Shown: in pieces, positions 24,565 through 34,100 of the stretch
Numbering within the stretch: the stretch's first letter is position 1
Layout: the number at the start of each line of letters is the position of its first letter
Assembly (NCBI RefSeq): GCF_005869225.1
Contig: NZ_SWFP01000014.1
Span: 1-64,000, forward strand
Source: Dyadobacter bucti
GTDB lineage: Bacteria; Bacteroidota; Bacteroidia; Cytophagales; Spirosomataceae
Reading direction: 5' to 3'
Length of the DNA stretch: 64,000 nucleotides
The notes under the pieces: generated by a model
Database searches by the model: none
Told to the model about the DNA's origin: nothing
The model's input: the letters and a program-made list of their open reading frames with translations, nothing else
Program-made: the position numbers and the translations under genes

Positions 24565-25305
24565 TCAGAATGCGATCCCGAGGCCTGCGCCCACATTGAC
24601 CACCCCGATAAATCGTTTTTCACTTACTTTTTCCGAAAAATCAAAAGAACCTCTTTTTGCATGGATCGTGACATCATTGATTGCCGCTTCGGCGCCGATC
24701 ACATCCCCGCTGAGCTGAAAAAACAAGTTTCCAGCCAGAGGAAGCCGGAGACTGGCACCACCCGCAAGCCCGAATGCACTGGTTGACGCAGGTTGAAGAT
24801 TTACGCTGATTGGCTCCCCACCGCCTTCCGAGGTCCCCACCAGTTTCACAGACGGAGAGTTGGCCCAGACCTTACCGGCCTGTACATGAGCTTCCAGCTG
24901 AACGCGGTTGATATTGATATACAATGCCGGCCCTGCCATCACTGCGTTCAGCTTCCAGCGGGAAACGTCACTTTGCCATGCAAAATTTTCCCCCAGGATC
25001 TCAGCGTAGGAATTGGCTTTGTCGACAATCGGCTTGGAATTGGTTTTATTCTGGTTCATGCTTCCCGACAACCTCAATCCGACCCATCGGGCGATCCTGA
25101 AATCGTAGTTGGCCTGCCCAAAATACCCCGAGCCAGTAAGTCCGGCAAAAGGATCGTCCAGCTTTTCCCTTGCCATTTCGCCGACCGGCAGACTATACCC
25201 CCCGGTGACGGAAAAGAAGCTGCGGGTGTTCTGTGCAGAACTGTCTGAGTTAACCAGTACAAATAATATAATCAGGAAAGTAGAGTAACTGAGGAATAAT
25301 TTCAT
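24565..25305 (-). CDS. Outer-membrane beta-barrel family protein
   Basis: About 246 residues from the ATG at 25305; the frame is open to 25401, but the signal peptide MKLFLSYSTFLIILFVLVNSDSSAQ starts at the inner ATG. The mature part has alternating aromatic and hydrophobic strands ('FFSVTGGYSLPVG', 'ANYDFRIARWVGLRLSGSMN') and ends with 'VVNVGAGLGIAF', typical of small OmpA-like or porin-like barrels. Function unknown. Monocistronic. Confidence 0.75.
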   Translation of the reverse strand: MKLFLSYSTFLIILFVLVNSDSSAQNTRSFFSVTGGYSLPVGEMAREKLDDPFAGLTGSGYFGQANYDFRIARWVGLRLSGSMNQNKTNSKPIVDKANSYAEILGENFAWQSDVSRWKLNAVMAGPALYININRVQLEAHVQAGKVWANSPSVKLVGTSEGGGEPISVNLQPASTSAFGLAGGASLRLPLAGNLFFQLSGDVIGAEAAINDVTIHAKRGSFDFSEKVSEKRFIGVVNVGAGLGIAF

Positions 25306-25515
25306 GTGTGAGTCAATATGTTTATGAGTATTTCCAGGGCTAAAATGAATTTCACCATAGGTAACAACAAACCCTTCCGTTTTATTACATTTTTTGATCA
25401 AGACTTGATTTGGGGAAATTTTATCAACACAATATTATATAAATAGCCCTGGAAATGCGGATTTGGCCTTGGTATAAAATTGGTAGAACTACAATCAAAC
25501 TAAATCATTGAAGCA

Positions 25516-25770
25516 ATGGACAGGCGAGAAACAGATAAAGAAGCCAAGGCAACCAAAAATACAAAGAATGTCTGGAAATGGATTTTAGGTGTCGGTGTTG
25601 TACTGATGCTGATTGCATTTTGGGGCGGTTTCTTTAACCACGACGAAAATTTCCAGGAATCAGACAACCCGTCAGAAAACAGTATCCCCGCAGCTGACTC
25701 GGTTGCTTCGGATACGGCCATGGAAATACACACAGACACGATCATGGAAAACGTTCGTGGCACCCAATAG
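25516..25770 (+). CDS. Small single-pass membrane protein
   Basis: 84 residues: a charged N-terminus, one transmembrane helix (about 20-41, WKWILGVGVVLMLIAFWGGFF) and an acidic, Ser/Asp-rich tail. No recognised domain. Its stop is 1 bp from the stop of the convergent FAD/Fe-S gene. The topology is coherent, so I regard it as a real gene of unknown role. Confidence 0.55.
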   Translation: MDRRETDKEAKATKNTKNVWKWILGVGVVLMLIAFWGGFFNHDENFQESDNPSENSIPAADSVASDTAMEIHTDTIMENVRGTQ

Positions 25771-25771
25771 G

Positions 25772-28726
25772 TCATATCACAAGCGCATCCCACAATATCT
25801 CGACAGGATGTTTTGATTTACGCCCTGTACCGTCTTTAATCTGATGACGGCAACTGGTTCCGGAGGCAGCTATCAACACTTCATCAGGCTGCAGCCGGAC
25901 CGTTGGAAAAAGAACCAGCTCACCGATTTTCATAGAAACCTCATAGTGTTCTTCCTCGTAGCCAAAAGAACCAGCCATTCCGCAGCAACCCGACGGAATC
26001 AATTGAACTTTATAATTTTCAGGAATTGACAATGCTTTTTTAGAAGCACTTAGTGTCGATAAAGCTTTTTGATGGCAATGTCCGTGCAGTTTGATCAGCT
26101 TCGTATCTTTGGTAAAAACTTCCTTACTGATCCGTTTTGCATCGAGTTCCCGAGCGATAAATTCTTCAAAAAGCAATGCATGTGCGGAAATACCCCTGGC
26201 AGCTTCTTTTAAACGCTCAGGTACAAGATCTATGTATTCGTCCCGGAAAGACAAAATAGCCGAAGGCTCAATTCCGATCAGCGGTGTCTCGCATGCGATC
26301 AGCCCGCTCAACAGCTCAACATTCGCGATCGCAAGTTTCTGGGCCTCTTTTACAAAACCTTTTGATAAATACGACCTGCCCGATTCCTGATGCTCGGGAA
26401 TTAATACTTCATATCCGAGTTTTTCCAGTAATTCAACTGCCTTTTCACCAATTTCTACATCATTGTAATTGGTGAACTCGTCACAAAAAAGAAATACCTT
26501 CTTTGAACCCGGCTGAGAGGCCGGTTTCGTTTTTCTGTTTGAAAACCAGCTCTTTAAAGTCGTGCTGTGCAGGTATGGCATCGAACGTTCGGGATGAAAA
26601 CCGACCATCCTGTTCGCAATTTTTCTGAGAGAAGGCGTGCCGAAAACACCATTAAACGCCCAGGGTGCCACAGAAGCCAGTTTCATTTGTTTTGAAAAAT
26701 TGGCGATCAGGCGGCTGCGCACCGGAATGCCGTGGCTTTCGTAGTATTGCTGGGTAAACTCGGCCTTCATTTTTCCGATGTCCACGCTCGACGGGCATTC
26801 CGATTTGCACCCTTTGCAAGACAAACAAAGATCCAGTACTTCTTTCACCATGTCCTGGGTTGTGGATATCTCCGCCTTTTTATTGTCGGGCGTGAGATAT
26901 TGCCTAAGGATATTGGCCCTGGCGCGGGTAGTGTCGCGCTCGCTGCGGGTTGCCATGTAGCTCGGGCACATGGTACCGCCTGTAAGCTCGGTTTTGCGGC
27001 AATCGCCCGAACCACTGCATTTCTCGGCAAGACGCAGCATGCCTTCGTCTTTGGTAAAATCAAAAATCGTGGAAACCAGTGGCTGCGGTTTGTCCTGTTC
27101 GTACCTCAGAAACTCATTCATCGGCGGGGTATCCACAATTTTATTGGCATTAAAAATTCCGTTCGGGTCCCAAAGCCTTTTTACCTGCCTGAACATCTCA
27201 TAAACCTCTTCACCCATCATATATGGGATAAATTCCCCACGCAGGCGACCGTCACCATGCTCGCCCGACAACGCCCCATCGTATTTCCTGACCAGCTTTG
27301 CAGTATCGGCAAGTACTTCCCTGAACTGTCGCTTTCCTGCACTCGTTTTCAGATTGATCATCGGTTCCACGTGCAGCTCACCCGCCCCGGCATGTGCATA
27401 ATAGGAAGCATGGAGCCCGTGCGCAGCCAAAAGGGCGGCGAGGTCTTCGATATAATCCGGTAAGTCCTCAACCGCCACGGCGCAGTCTTCGATCAGATTT
27501 ACAGGTTGGGTATCGCCGGGAAGGTTTCGGATCAACCCGAGTCCGGCTTTTCTGATTTCCCAGGCCTTATTGGCCTCGTCACCAAATAGCAGCGGAAAAG
27601 CATATCCCAGCCCTTCAAGTCGTAGCTCTGCAATGAGTGCGTCGGCCCGGAACCGTACTTCCTCTTCTGTATTCCCCCAAAACTCCACCATCAGCAAGGC
27701 TGCCGGGTCGCCCTCCATGAAAAACCGGTTTTGCGAATAAACGGTATGGTCTTTGGTAAAATCCATAATGTACCGGTCCACCAGCTCGGACGCTTTGGGA
27801 TCGTGTTTCATGGCCACACGGTTCGCATGCAGCGACTCGGCCAACGAATTGGCATGTACACACACGACGCCTACTGCGGCAGGAGGAACATCCACCAGGC
27901 TCAGTTTGGCCTCGGTAACAAAGCACAAAGTCCCCTCCGAACCTGCGATAAGGTTACAGAGATTAATATTATTTTTTTCAAAATTGGTTACCAGCGTATC
28001 CAGCGCATATCCGGAATTGCGACGGGTCACTGTAGGTTTAGGAAACTTCTTTTTGATCAGTTCCTGATCCACTGGATTGGAAAGCATACCCCACATTCCT
28101 GCCAGGATGGATTTCCTAAGCTTGTTTGTATCGGCACCCGCAAATTGCCCGGTGTATTCCGGTATACTGAGATTGTTAAAAACCGCCTCAGAACCATCTG
28201 ATAGCAGCACCTTAACTTCCAGAAGATTGTCCCGCGTGGAGCCCCAGGTGATCGAGTGCAGGCCGGAAGAATTATTCCCGATCATCCCGCCGATCATCGC
28301 CCGGCTGGCCGTAGAAGTTTCCGGGCCAAAGAGCAAACCGTATTTAGCAAGATATTTGTTCAGATCATCCCGGATTACGCCCGGTTGCACCCGTACCCAT
28401 TTTTCTTCCGTATTCACTTCCAGTATTTTACCAAAATGCTTGGAAATATCCACTACAAAACCGCTTCCCACCACCTGTCCGGCTAAGGATGTTCCGGCTG
28501 CGCGGGGGATTAATGTCAGCTTTTGGTCATGCGCAAACCGGATCAGCCTGCGGATATCTTCGACAGTCCTGGGCAGCGCCACCGCCACAGGCATTTCCTG
28601 GTATACCGACGCATCGGTTGCATAAATTGACTTTTGGGCTGCATGTAAGGTGGAGTCGTCGTAATATAACTCCCCTTCAAAATCCGAGCGGAGTCCATTG
28701 AAATTAAACAGTGAAACGCGGTTCAT
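25772..28726 (-). CDS. FAD-linked oxidase / Fe-S / CCG-domain fusion (D-2-hydroxyacid dehydrogenase type)
   Basis: A 984-residue fusion of GlcD-like and GlpC-like parts. The PCMH FAD-binding domain (about 45-270) has 'LIPRAAGTSLAGQVVGSGFVVD', followed by a FAD-oxidase C-terminal domain (about 290-540). Then come two ferredoxin-type clusters, C-x5-C with C-P ('CSGSGDCRKTEL..MCPSY') and CLSCKGCKSECPS, and CCG-type motifs 'GHCHQKA' and 'SGCCGMAGSFGYE'. It resembles YdiJ-type enzymes that oxidise D-lactate or 2-hydroxyglutarate and pass electrons to the respiratory chain. Substrate not determinable. Confidence 0.9.
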   Translation of the reverse strand: MNRVSLFNFNGLRSDFEGELYYDDSTLHAAQKSIYATDASVYQEMPVAVALPRTVEDIRRLIRFAHDQKLTLIPRAAGTSLAGQVVGSGFVVDISKHFGKILEVNTEEKWVRVQPGVIRDDLNKYLAKYGLLFGPETSTASRAMIGGMIGNNSSGLHSITWGSTRDNLLEVKVLLSDGSEAVFNNLSIPEYTGQFAGADTNKLRKSILAGMWGMLSNPVDQELIKKKFPKPTVTRRNSGYALDTLVTNFEKNNINLCNLIAGSEGTLCFVTEAKLSLVDVPPAAVGVVCVHANSLAESLHANRVAMKHDPKASELVDRYIMDFTKDHTVYSQNRFFMEGDPAALLMVEFWGNTEEEVRFRADALIAELRLEGLGYAFPLLFGDEANKAWEIRKAGLGLIRNLPGDTQPVNLIEDCAVAVEDLPDYIEDLAALLAAHGLHASYYAHAGAGELHVEPMINLKTSAGKRQFREVLADTAKLVRKYDGALSGEHGDGRLRGEFIPYMMGEEVYEMFRQVKRLWDPNGIFNANKIVDTPPMNEFLRYEQDKPQPLVSTIFDFTKDEGMLRLAEKCSGSGDCRKTELTGGTMCPSYMATRSERDTTRARANILRQYLTPDNKKAEISTTQDMVKEVLDLCLSCKGCKSECPSSVDIGKMKAEFTQQYYESHGIPVRSRLIANFSKQMKLASVAPWAFNGVFGTPSLRKIANRMVGFHPERSMPYLHSTTLKSWFSNRKTKPASQPGSKKVFLFCDEFTNYNDVEIGEKAVELLEKLGYEVLIPEHQESGRSYLSKGFVKEAQKLAIANVELLSGLIACETPLIGIEPSAILSFRDEYIDLVPERLKEAARGISAHALLFEEFIARELDAKRISKEVFTKDTKLIKLHGHCHQKALSTLSASKKALSIPENYKVQLIPSGCCGMAGSFGYEEEHYEVSMKIGELVLFPTVRLQPDEVLIAASGTSCRHQIKDGTGRKSKHPVEILWDALVI

Positions 28727-28895
28727 TCTTAAAAGGGCAAGGTTTAGGACAGCTAATTTAAGGGAAGAATAAAGGATTCATGCTCCAAAACCATTATAAA
28801 TTAATATGTTTCCCTGATTTTTATCGTTGGCTAGCAACGTATATTGGCATACTTTTTACTGTACTAACCGGGTATAAAACCGAAAATTCCACAAA

Positions 28896-30356
28896 ATGAA
28901 AAAACTGGCACTGTTGCTGCTATTCCTGCCCTGCCTGCTGGCAAAGGCTCAGAATACGGCAAATCTCACACTATCTGCATCCAGCCCAGACGATATCACC
29001 GCTACGCTGGTGCTTGAAGATGTTCACTTTCATCCCAATCTGGGAACTGGCCTGGCGGATACCAAACTGGAAACGGTAGTATCTGTCAATTTTAAAGAAA
29101 AAACTACCGAAAGTACTGTTATACAACTGAATGAACCCAAAATGATGCGTCTTCAGTACGCTGGGAAAGGTATCAGCAAAACCTGGATGCTCTTTATCCA
29201 GCCGGGCGATGACCTTACTATCAATTTGTCTGCGAACGGTGATGTTTCCTACACCGGAAAAAATGCAGGTTACCAGACTTTTTTAAAGAATTATTTTCTG
29301 GAAAATCAATATCAGTATTTGCCGGTATTCGGATATAAGCCTTCTCAAATCGAAAATAAGAGTGTGGTTCAGCAAAGTGACAGTTTGAAACAAATACGCC
29401 TGGATGCATATCAAAAATTCAAATCAGCAAATCCGGCCTCACCTGCATTTGAAGCTTATGTGCTGGCTACCACAGCCACCGAGCCGTCGCTGATCCGAAA
29501 AATGATCCAGGAAAAAATCATGCGCCGTAACCGGGTTATAAAGCTGGATCCTGCCCAGCGCAAGGAACTGGAAGATTTCACTTTGACGGATTTTAAGGTC
29601 CTCCCCGATGATGCTTTGCTGAGCCAGGCTTACCGTGATGAACTGCGCAACTGGACATTGATACCTTCCACACGAAAATTTCCGCTGGGCGCAGAAACAC
29701 GTTATGAAATCAGTCCGGAGGCATTAAAAGATGTATATGCTTTCAGCAAAGAAAAAATGGCCAATAATCCGAAACAGAAAGAGTACCTGCTAACCTACTG
29801 GCTCAACTACGCCGCAACGGCCATACCCACACTTGAAACAGCAAAGACCTTGCTCCAAGATTATAAAACTACATTTCCACAGTCGCCCTACTCAGATTAC
29901 ATTACGAAGCTGATTGCGGTCAAGGAAACTTTGCAGCCCGGATCGCCCGTACCGGATGTTACGTTGCTGGGAACTGATAGTGCTGCCGTTTCATTCAGCA
30001 AATTATCCGGTAAACCACTCTGTGTTGTTTATGCTTTCAGCATCGGCCAGCACGAACCGGGGATGAAAGCCCTGGAAGATAAATATGCTGGAAAGGTAAC
30101 ATTCCTGTACGTCTCGGTCGCGTCGGGGATTCCGCTGGGCACCTGGAAACAATATGCTAAAGACAGGCCGGGCGTAAAACATTTGTGGGCATCGGATGAA
30201 AACATCTCAATATTGACCGAAAAACACGCCATAGATATCCGCTACCCTTTTCTGGTTGCTGACGGAGCGGGAAAAATAATAAGCCGTTGGATCCCTCAAG
30301 AGTTTCCCGCCAACAAAACGTTGGATGCCGAATTGCAGAAGGCGGTAGGTAAGTAG
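28896..30356 (+). CDS. Thioredoxin-fold (TlpA-like) exported protein lacking CXXC
   Basis: 486 residues with a signal peptide (cut after AKA). The N-terminal 320 residues or so resemble the DUF4369-type and helical regions of Bacteroidota TlpA-family proteins. The C-terminal thioredoxin-like domain starts 'LQPGSPVPDVTLLGTDS'. Where active members have WCxxC, this one reads 'VVYAFSIGQHEPG', so there is no redox-active disulfide. It is therefore unlikely to be a thiol oxidoreductase; a binding or scaffold role is possible. Monocistronic, convergent with a kinase gene. Confidence 0.75.
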   Translation: MKKLALLLLFLPCLLAKAQNTANLTLSASSPDDITATLVLEDVHFHPNLGTGLADTKLETVVSVNFKEKTTESTVIQLNEPKMMRLQYAGKGISKTWMLFIQPGDDLTINLSANGDVSYTGKNAGYQTFLKNYFLENQYQYLPVFGYKPSQIENKSVVQQSDSLKQIRLDAYQKFKSANPASPAFEAYVLATTATEPSLIRKMIQEKIMRRNRVIKLDPAQRKELEDFTLTDFKVLPDDALLSQAYRDELRNWTLIPSTRKFPLGAETRYEISPEALKDVYAFSKEKMANNPKQKEYLLTYWLNYAATAIPTLETAKTLLQDYKTTFPQSPYSDYITKLIAVKETLQPGSPVPDVTLLGTDSAAVSFSKLSGKPLCVVYAFSIGQHEPGMKALEDKYAGKVTFLYVSVASGIPLGTWKQYAKDRPGVKHLWASDENISILTEKHAIDIRYPFLVADGAGKIISRWIPQEFPANKTLDAELQKAVGK

Positions 30357-30357
30357 A

Positions 30358-30518
30358 AATGGCGCGAAGCTCCGCTTCGTGCCCACTATTCTAAGGCCTC
30401 TGGCCGGGAAATTGTGCTAAAACGGCGGAGGCCTTGGAATAAGAAAAACGGCCGGAGGCCTTGGAATAAGAGGTCCGAAGTGGAACTTCGAACCAACACG
30501 TGTAGCTTCGGACCAGCT
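30358..30518. repeat. Interspersed palindromic repeat with GGCCTCCGGCC core (copy 2)
   Basis: Contains GCGAAGCTCCGCTTCG, ATTCTAAGGCCTCTGGCCGG, then GGCGGAGGCCTTGGAATAAG and again GGCCGGAGGCCTTGGAATAA, followed by TCCGAAGTGGAACTTCGAA. The order and words match 11041-11180, with one arm duplicated. It fills the gap between convergent genes and could act as a terminator for both. Confidence 0.65.
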
Positions 30519-31775
30519 CTAGCTGATCTTAATAGAATGAATATTTTCTCTGTTCTGATAATCCAGTGCAAGCCCATAATTATCGCAGATCTGCTTTACG
30601 ATTGCCAATCCTAGTCCCAATGATTCCGCACCTGTCGATTCTTTTTTGAACCGGTCAAAAAGACTCTCCGGATCAGCTTTTAGCGGATGCCCCGTATTAC
30701 TGATCAGCAAATGCCGGTTGCCCGTTTCAATGGTTATTTCACCGCCGTGGAGATTATGTTTGATAGCATTGTTCAGCAAGTTCGTCAATAAGATATCCGC
30801 CAGGGAAAGTGACATCACCTTCCTGAAAATCCCTTGAGACCGCATAGTGACCTTGATCTGCTTGTGGCTGAGAATATCCTCGAAATCCCTGAGCTTGCTT
30901 TCCACCTGCCCCGACAGGTCAATTTCTTCCTGATCCGTAAACTGCTGATTTTCAATTTTTGCCAGTAAAAGTAGCCCTTGGTTCAGTCTGGACATCCTTC
31001 TGGAAGCGTGGTAAATTTCTTCTATCCAATAAGTGTGGTCTTTGCCAAGATCCTTTGCCTGGATAAACTGTTCCACGCGCGCGTTGATCAAGGCCAGGGG
31101 AGTCTGGATTTCGTGGGAGGCATTTTCCGTAAACTCCCGCAAGCTTTTGTAATCGTACTGCATCTTACCCGACATCTTTTCCAGTACATCGCCCAGCTCG
31201 TTAAATTCCGTGATTTCGCTGCTGGCCAGTTCAAGCTTCTTATTTTGGGTCCAGTCGAAGTCTTTTATTTTTACAAGTGTGTCGTAAAACGGTTGCCACA
31301 ATTTATCAGACAATCTCCTGTGAAACACATACATACAAACCATCAGCAGCCCTAAAAATGTGATCAAAGCCGCTGAAATTGCTTCAATGAGTTTGTACGA
31401 CTGGATCATGGATTTCCGGATCGCCACACGATAGGGTATTCCACCAATCAGCGTATAAAAAGTCAATTGCCGGAAAGGATCTTCATTCCCCTCATAGCGG
31501 TTGGTAATGACCGTATCCTTGAAAATCACTTCATTCTTAAAGTTACCTGTGATGGGATAAACCTCGATTTTATTTTCGACGAAATAAGAATTGTTCGTCC
31601 AGGTATCGTGCTGCCGTATGTAGGTCTCGAAATCGCGCTTCTCAACTTTCAGGCGGCTTTCAACTTCGTCGTAGATCATATATTTGATGATCCAGTAAAA
31701 TGCGAGGCCCACCGCCAGGTAAGTAACGAGCGACGCCATCAAGTAAATCCGGCTGGTTTTTGCGAGTAGTTTCAA
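30519..31775 (-). CDS. Sensor histidine kinase
   Basis: A 418-residue HisKA-type kinase with transmembrane helices at about 12-32 and 128-150 enclosing a periplasmic domain of about 95 residues. Phosphoacceptor His221 lies in ENASHEIQTPLALI. The N box NLLNNAIKHN, the 'LFDRF' F box and GLGLAIVKQIC G box complete the ATPase. Its start overlaps the stop of the OmpR-type regulator by 4 bp. The pair is divergent from the tolC-RND genes, suggesting it controls efflux. Confidence 0.93.
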   Translation of the reverse strand: MKLLAKTSRIYLMASLVTYLAVGLAFYWIIKYMIYDEVESRLKVEKRDFETYIRQHDTWTNNSYFVENKIEVYPITGNFKNEVIFKDTVITNRYEGNEDPFRQLTFYTLIGGIPYRVAIRKSMIQSYKLIEAISAALITFLGLLMVCMYVFHRRLSDKLWQPFYDTLVKIKDFDWTQNKKLELASSEITEFNELGDVLEKMSGKMQYDYKSLREFTENASHEIQTPLALINARVEQFIQAKDLGKDHTYWIEEIYHASRRMSRLNQGLLLLAKIENQQFTDQEEIDLSGQVESKLRDFEDILSHKQIKVTMRSQGIFRKVMSLSLADILLTNLLNNAIKHNLHGGEITIETGNRHLLISNTGHPLKADPESLFDRFKKESTGAESLGLGLAIVKQICDNYGLALDYQNRENIHSIKIS

Positions 31776-32449
31776 GAAGCAGAAAATTTGTAGCCTATCC
31801 CATAAACGGACTGAATGTAATCCTTTCCCCCTTTGTCCAAAATTTTTCGCCTTAGATTTTTGATATGCGAATAAACCATATCCAGCGAATCCGACGAATC
31901 TATGTGATCCCCCCAGAGATGTTCGGCAATGGATTCTTTCGTCAGTACCACATCAATGTTGGAAAGAAAATACAGCAAAAGATCGTATTCCTTCCGAGAT
32001 ATCAGCGCCTCTTTTTCATTGATAAAAACCTTGCGAGATGGAAGCTGCACCCTGATTTCCCGCCATATCATATCATTATTGCCGCCAAAATGCCGCCTGC
32101 GGATCAGCGATTTCACACGGGCATTCAATTCCGAGAGATGGAAGGGTTTTGTTATGTAATCGTCCGACCCGATTTCCAGGCCCTTTATCTTGTCTTCGAG
32201 TGTGTTTCTTGCCGAAATAATTATAATCCCGGTCGTAGCAGCAATCTTCTTCAATGTTTGTATAATCCCGAAACCTTCGCCATCAGGCAAAGTAAGGTCG
32301 ACGATGGTGCAATCATATTTGTAAAGGCTCACTTTCTCATCGGCCTGCCAGAATGTATTGGCTACCTCGCAAATGAACCCTTCCTTAGTCAGATAGTCAA
32401 CGATACTTTCCGCCAGGCCTTTTTCATCTTCCACGACTAGTATTTTCAT
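31772..32449 (-). CDS. OmpR/PhoB family response regulator
   Basis: 225 residues. The receiver domain has acidic residues ED at 7-8, phosphoacceptor Asp51 (CTIVDLTLPDG), a Ser in 'IIISARN' at the conserved Thr/Ser position, and the conserved Lys in 'DYITKPF'. The C-terminal winged helix (about 128-225) ends 'DYIQSVYGIGYKFS'. It is first in an operon with its kinase and divergent from the tolC gene 164 bp away. Confidence 0.95.
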   Translation of the reverse strand: MKILVVEDEKGLAESIVDYLTKEGFICEVANTFWQADEKVSLYKYDCTIVDLTLPDGEGFGIIQTLKKIAATTGIIIISARNTLEDKIKGLEIGSDDYITKPFHLSELNARVKSLIRRRHFGGNNDMIWREIRVQLPSRKVFINEKEALISRKEYDLLLYFLSNIDVVLTKESIAEHLWGDHIDSSDSLDMVYSHIKNLRRKILDKGGKDYIQSVYGIGYKFSAS

Positions 32450-32490
32450 ATTAAAAAAGGACGATAACGGACAAAATTAAAGCAGGAAAA

Positions 32491-32562
32491 CTGGAAACAT
32501 TTAGGAAACCAATAATTTATGAAACAGTCGTTTAGCATGCTCCTATTCCCAAATGTTTCCAG
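32491..32562. promoter_or_regulatory. 12-bp perfect inverted repeat in the divergent regulator/tolC promoter region
   Basis: CTGGAAACATTT at 32491-32502 is exactly complementary to AAATGTTTCCAG at 32551-32562, 48 bp apart. The extra GGAAACC and GAAACAG words between them share the GGAAAC core. The position fits an operator for the adjacent OmpR-type regulator acting on both operons; this is inference. Confidence 0.4.
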
Positions 32563-32613
32563 AATTGGCCTATAATTTCGTCAGAAAATTCCCTTATTGT
32601 TCTGTCAATTATC

Positions 32614-34068
32614 ATGTTACATCTGCGCTCTAAAAAAAATCCGCCAGGAGAATTTCACCCTCACTTTCGAAAACCTGTTCATTACCAGAACCCCTATTTA
32701 AAGCTTTTCTTACTTCTGGTCTTTTTCATCCCTGCTGGCGCCGGGCTTGCGCAAAAAGTGACATTGCAGCAAATTCTGGAAGACGGAAAGCGAAATTATC
32801 CGTTTCTGAAAGCCAAACAGGCGGAAATCCACAGCGCCGAAAACAGGATCAAATCTGTTAAAACCGACTATCTGCCGGCGCTGGTCGTACAAGATCAGTA
32901 CACTTTTTCCACCAATAACAACGTGACCGGCGCTTTCTGGCCCAATGAAGGAAGTGCACTTTCACCTTCGGGCGGCATCCGGCCGGAGAATATTTATACG
33001 GGTACCTTCGGAAGCTCAACTTCGGCAGTCGTCGACTGGCGGGTTTTTAATTTCGGAAAGGTTAAGGCCAATATTAATTCCGCCAAAGCAGAGCTCTCGC
33101 GCAGCCAGACGGACTATGAAAATGAGGTTTTCCAGCACCAGGTGAGAATTGCGGATGCATATCTGGTCCTGCTTATTAATCAGAAACTTGTTGAAGCACA
33201 ACGTCAGAACCTGGAACGCGCGCTCGTTTTTAAAAGTGTAACCGACGCAGCCGTAAGTTCTGGAATGCGCCCCGGCGTTGACAGTTCGCTGGCAGCAGCA
33301 GAATTCGCCAAAGCGCGTCTGCTCTTGCTGGAAAGTCAGCGGTCCGAAAAGTCACAGCGGTTGAGATTGTCGGAACTTGCCGGTGTATTGGAGGACAGCA
33401 TTCAGGTAGACAGCATGGTATTTTATAGTAAGCTGCCCAATACCCTCGACGGAGACGGTTCTTTTCTGAAAAATCCATCGCTGCTATTTTCCCAATCACA
33501 GATCGACGCTTCTCTCGCAAGAAGCCAGGCGATTCGTAAGTCATTTTTGCCCTCCGTCTCCATTCTGGCAGCCGGCTGGGCGCGGGGATCGGGTGTTTCC
33601 AACAAAGACGATTCGTTCCGCACAGATTTTTCGAGTGGGGTCGGTTATCAGGTTTACAACTATATGTTCGGCATTTCCACCCGCTGGAACCTGACCAACA
33701 TCGCCAGGGTCAGAAATGATTACAAAAGCGAACAGTTTCAGGTTGAACGTTTTAAGGAACTATATGAGACACAGAAACTCCAGGTCGACCGTCAGCTAAG
33801 GGAATCGGCTATTCAGCTTGACCTTACACTGGCGCAAGCCAGGCTCATCCCGGTCCAGCTAGAAGCAGCCCAGACTGCATTCAATCAGGCTGAGGCAAGA
33901 TATCAAAGCGGGTTAACCGACCTTTTCACACTCGCGCAAAGTGTAAATACCCTTAACCGCGCGGAGATTGACAGGCTTATCAACAATGGTAATGTCTGGC
34001 GTGCATTGCTGATGAAAGCAGCTGCATCCGGTGACCTTTCCATCTTTCTCGACCAGATAGGAAATTAA
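32614..34068 (+). CDS. TolC family outer-membrane efflux protein
   Basis: 484 residues. A long basic n-region precedes the signal helix (about 29-46, ends GLA-Q). Two similar OEP halves follow, rich in coiled-coil repeats ('AKQAEIHSAENRIKSVKTDYLPAL', 'LEAAQTAFNQAEARYQSGLTDLFTLAQSVNTLNRAEID'). It forms the outer-membrane channel of a tripartite pump together with the RND/MFP fusion encoded 32 bp downstream. Confidence 0.93.
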   Translation: MLHLRSKKNPPGEFHPHFRKPVHYQNPYLKLFLLLVFFIPAGAGLAQKVTLQQILEDGKRNYPFLKAKQAEIHSAENRIKSVKTDYLPALVVQDQYTFSTNNNVTGAFWPNEGSALSPSGGIRPENIYTGTFGSSTSAVVDWRVFNFGKVKANINSAKAELSRSQTDYENEVFQHQVRIADAYLVLLINQKLVEAQRQNLERALVFKSVTDAAVSSGMRPGVDSSLAAAEFAKARLLLLESQRSEKSQRLRLSELAGVLEDSIQVDSMVFYSKLPNTLDGDGSFLKNPSLLFSQSQIDASLARSQAIRKSFLPSVSILAAGWARGSGVSNKDDSFRTDFSSGVGYQVYNYMFGISTRWNLTNIARVRNDYKSEQFQVERFKELYETQKLQVDRQLRESAIQLDLTLAQARLIPVQLEAAQTAFNQAEARYQSGLTDLFTLAQSVNTLNRAEIDRLINNGNVWRALLMKAAASGDLSIFLDQIGN

Positions 34069-34100
34069 CATATTGCTCATCCCGTAACCGATATTTTTTC

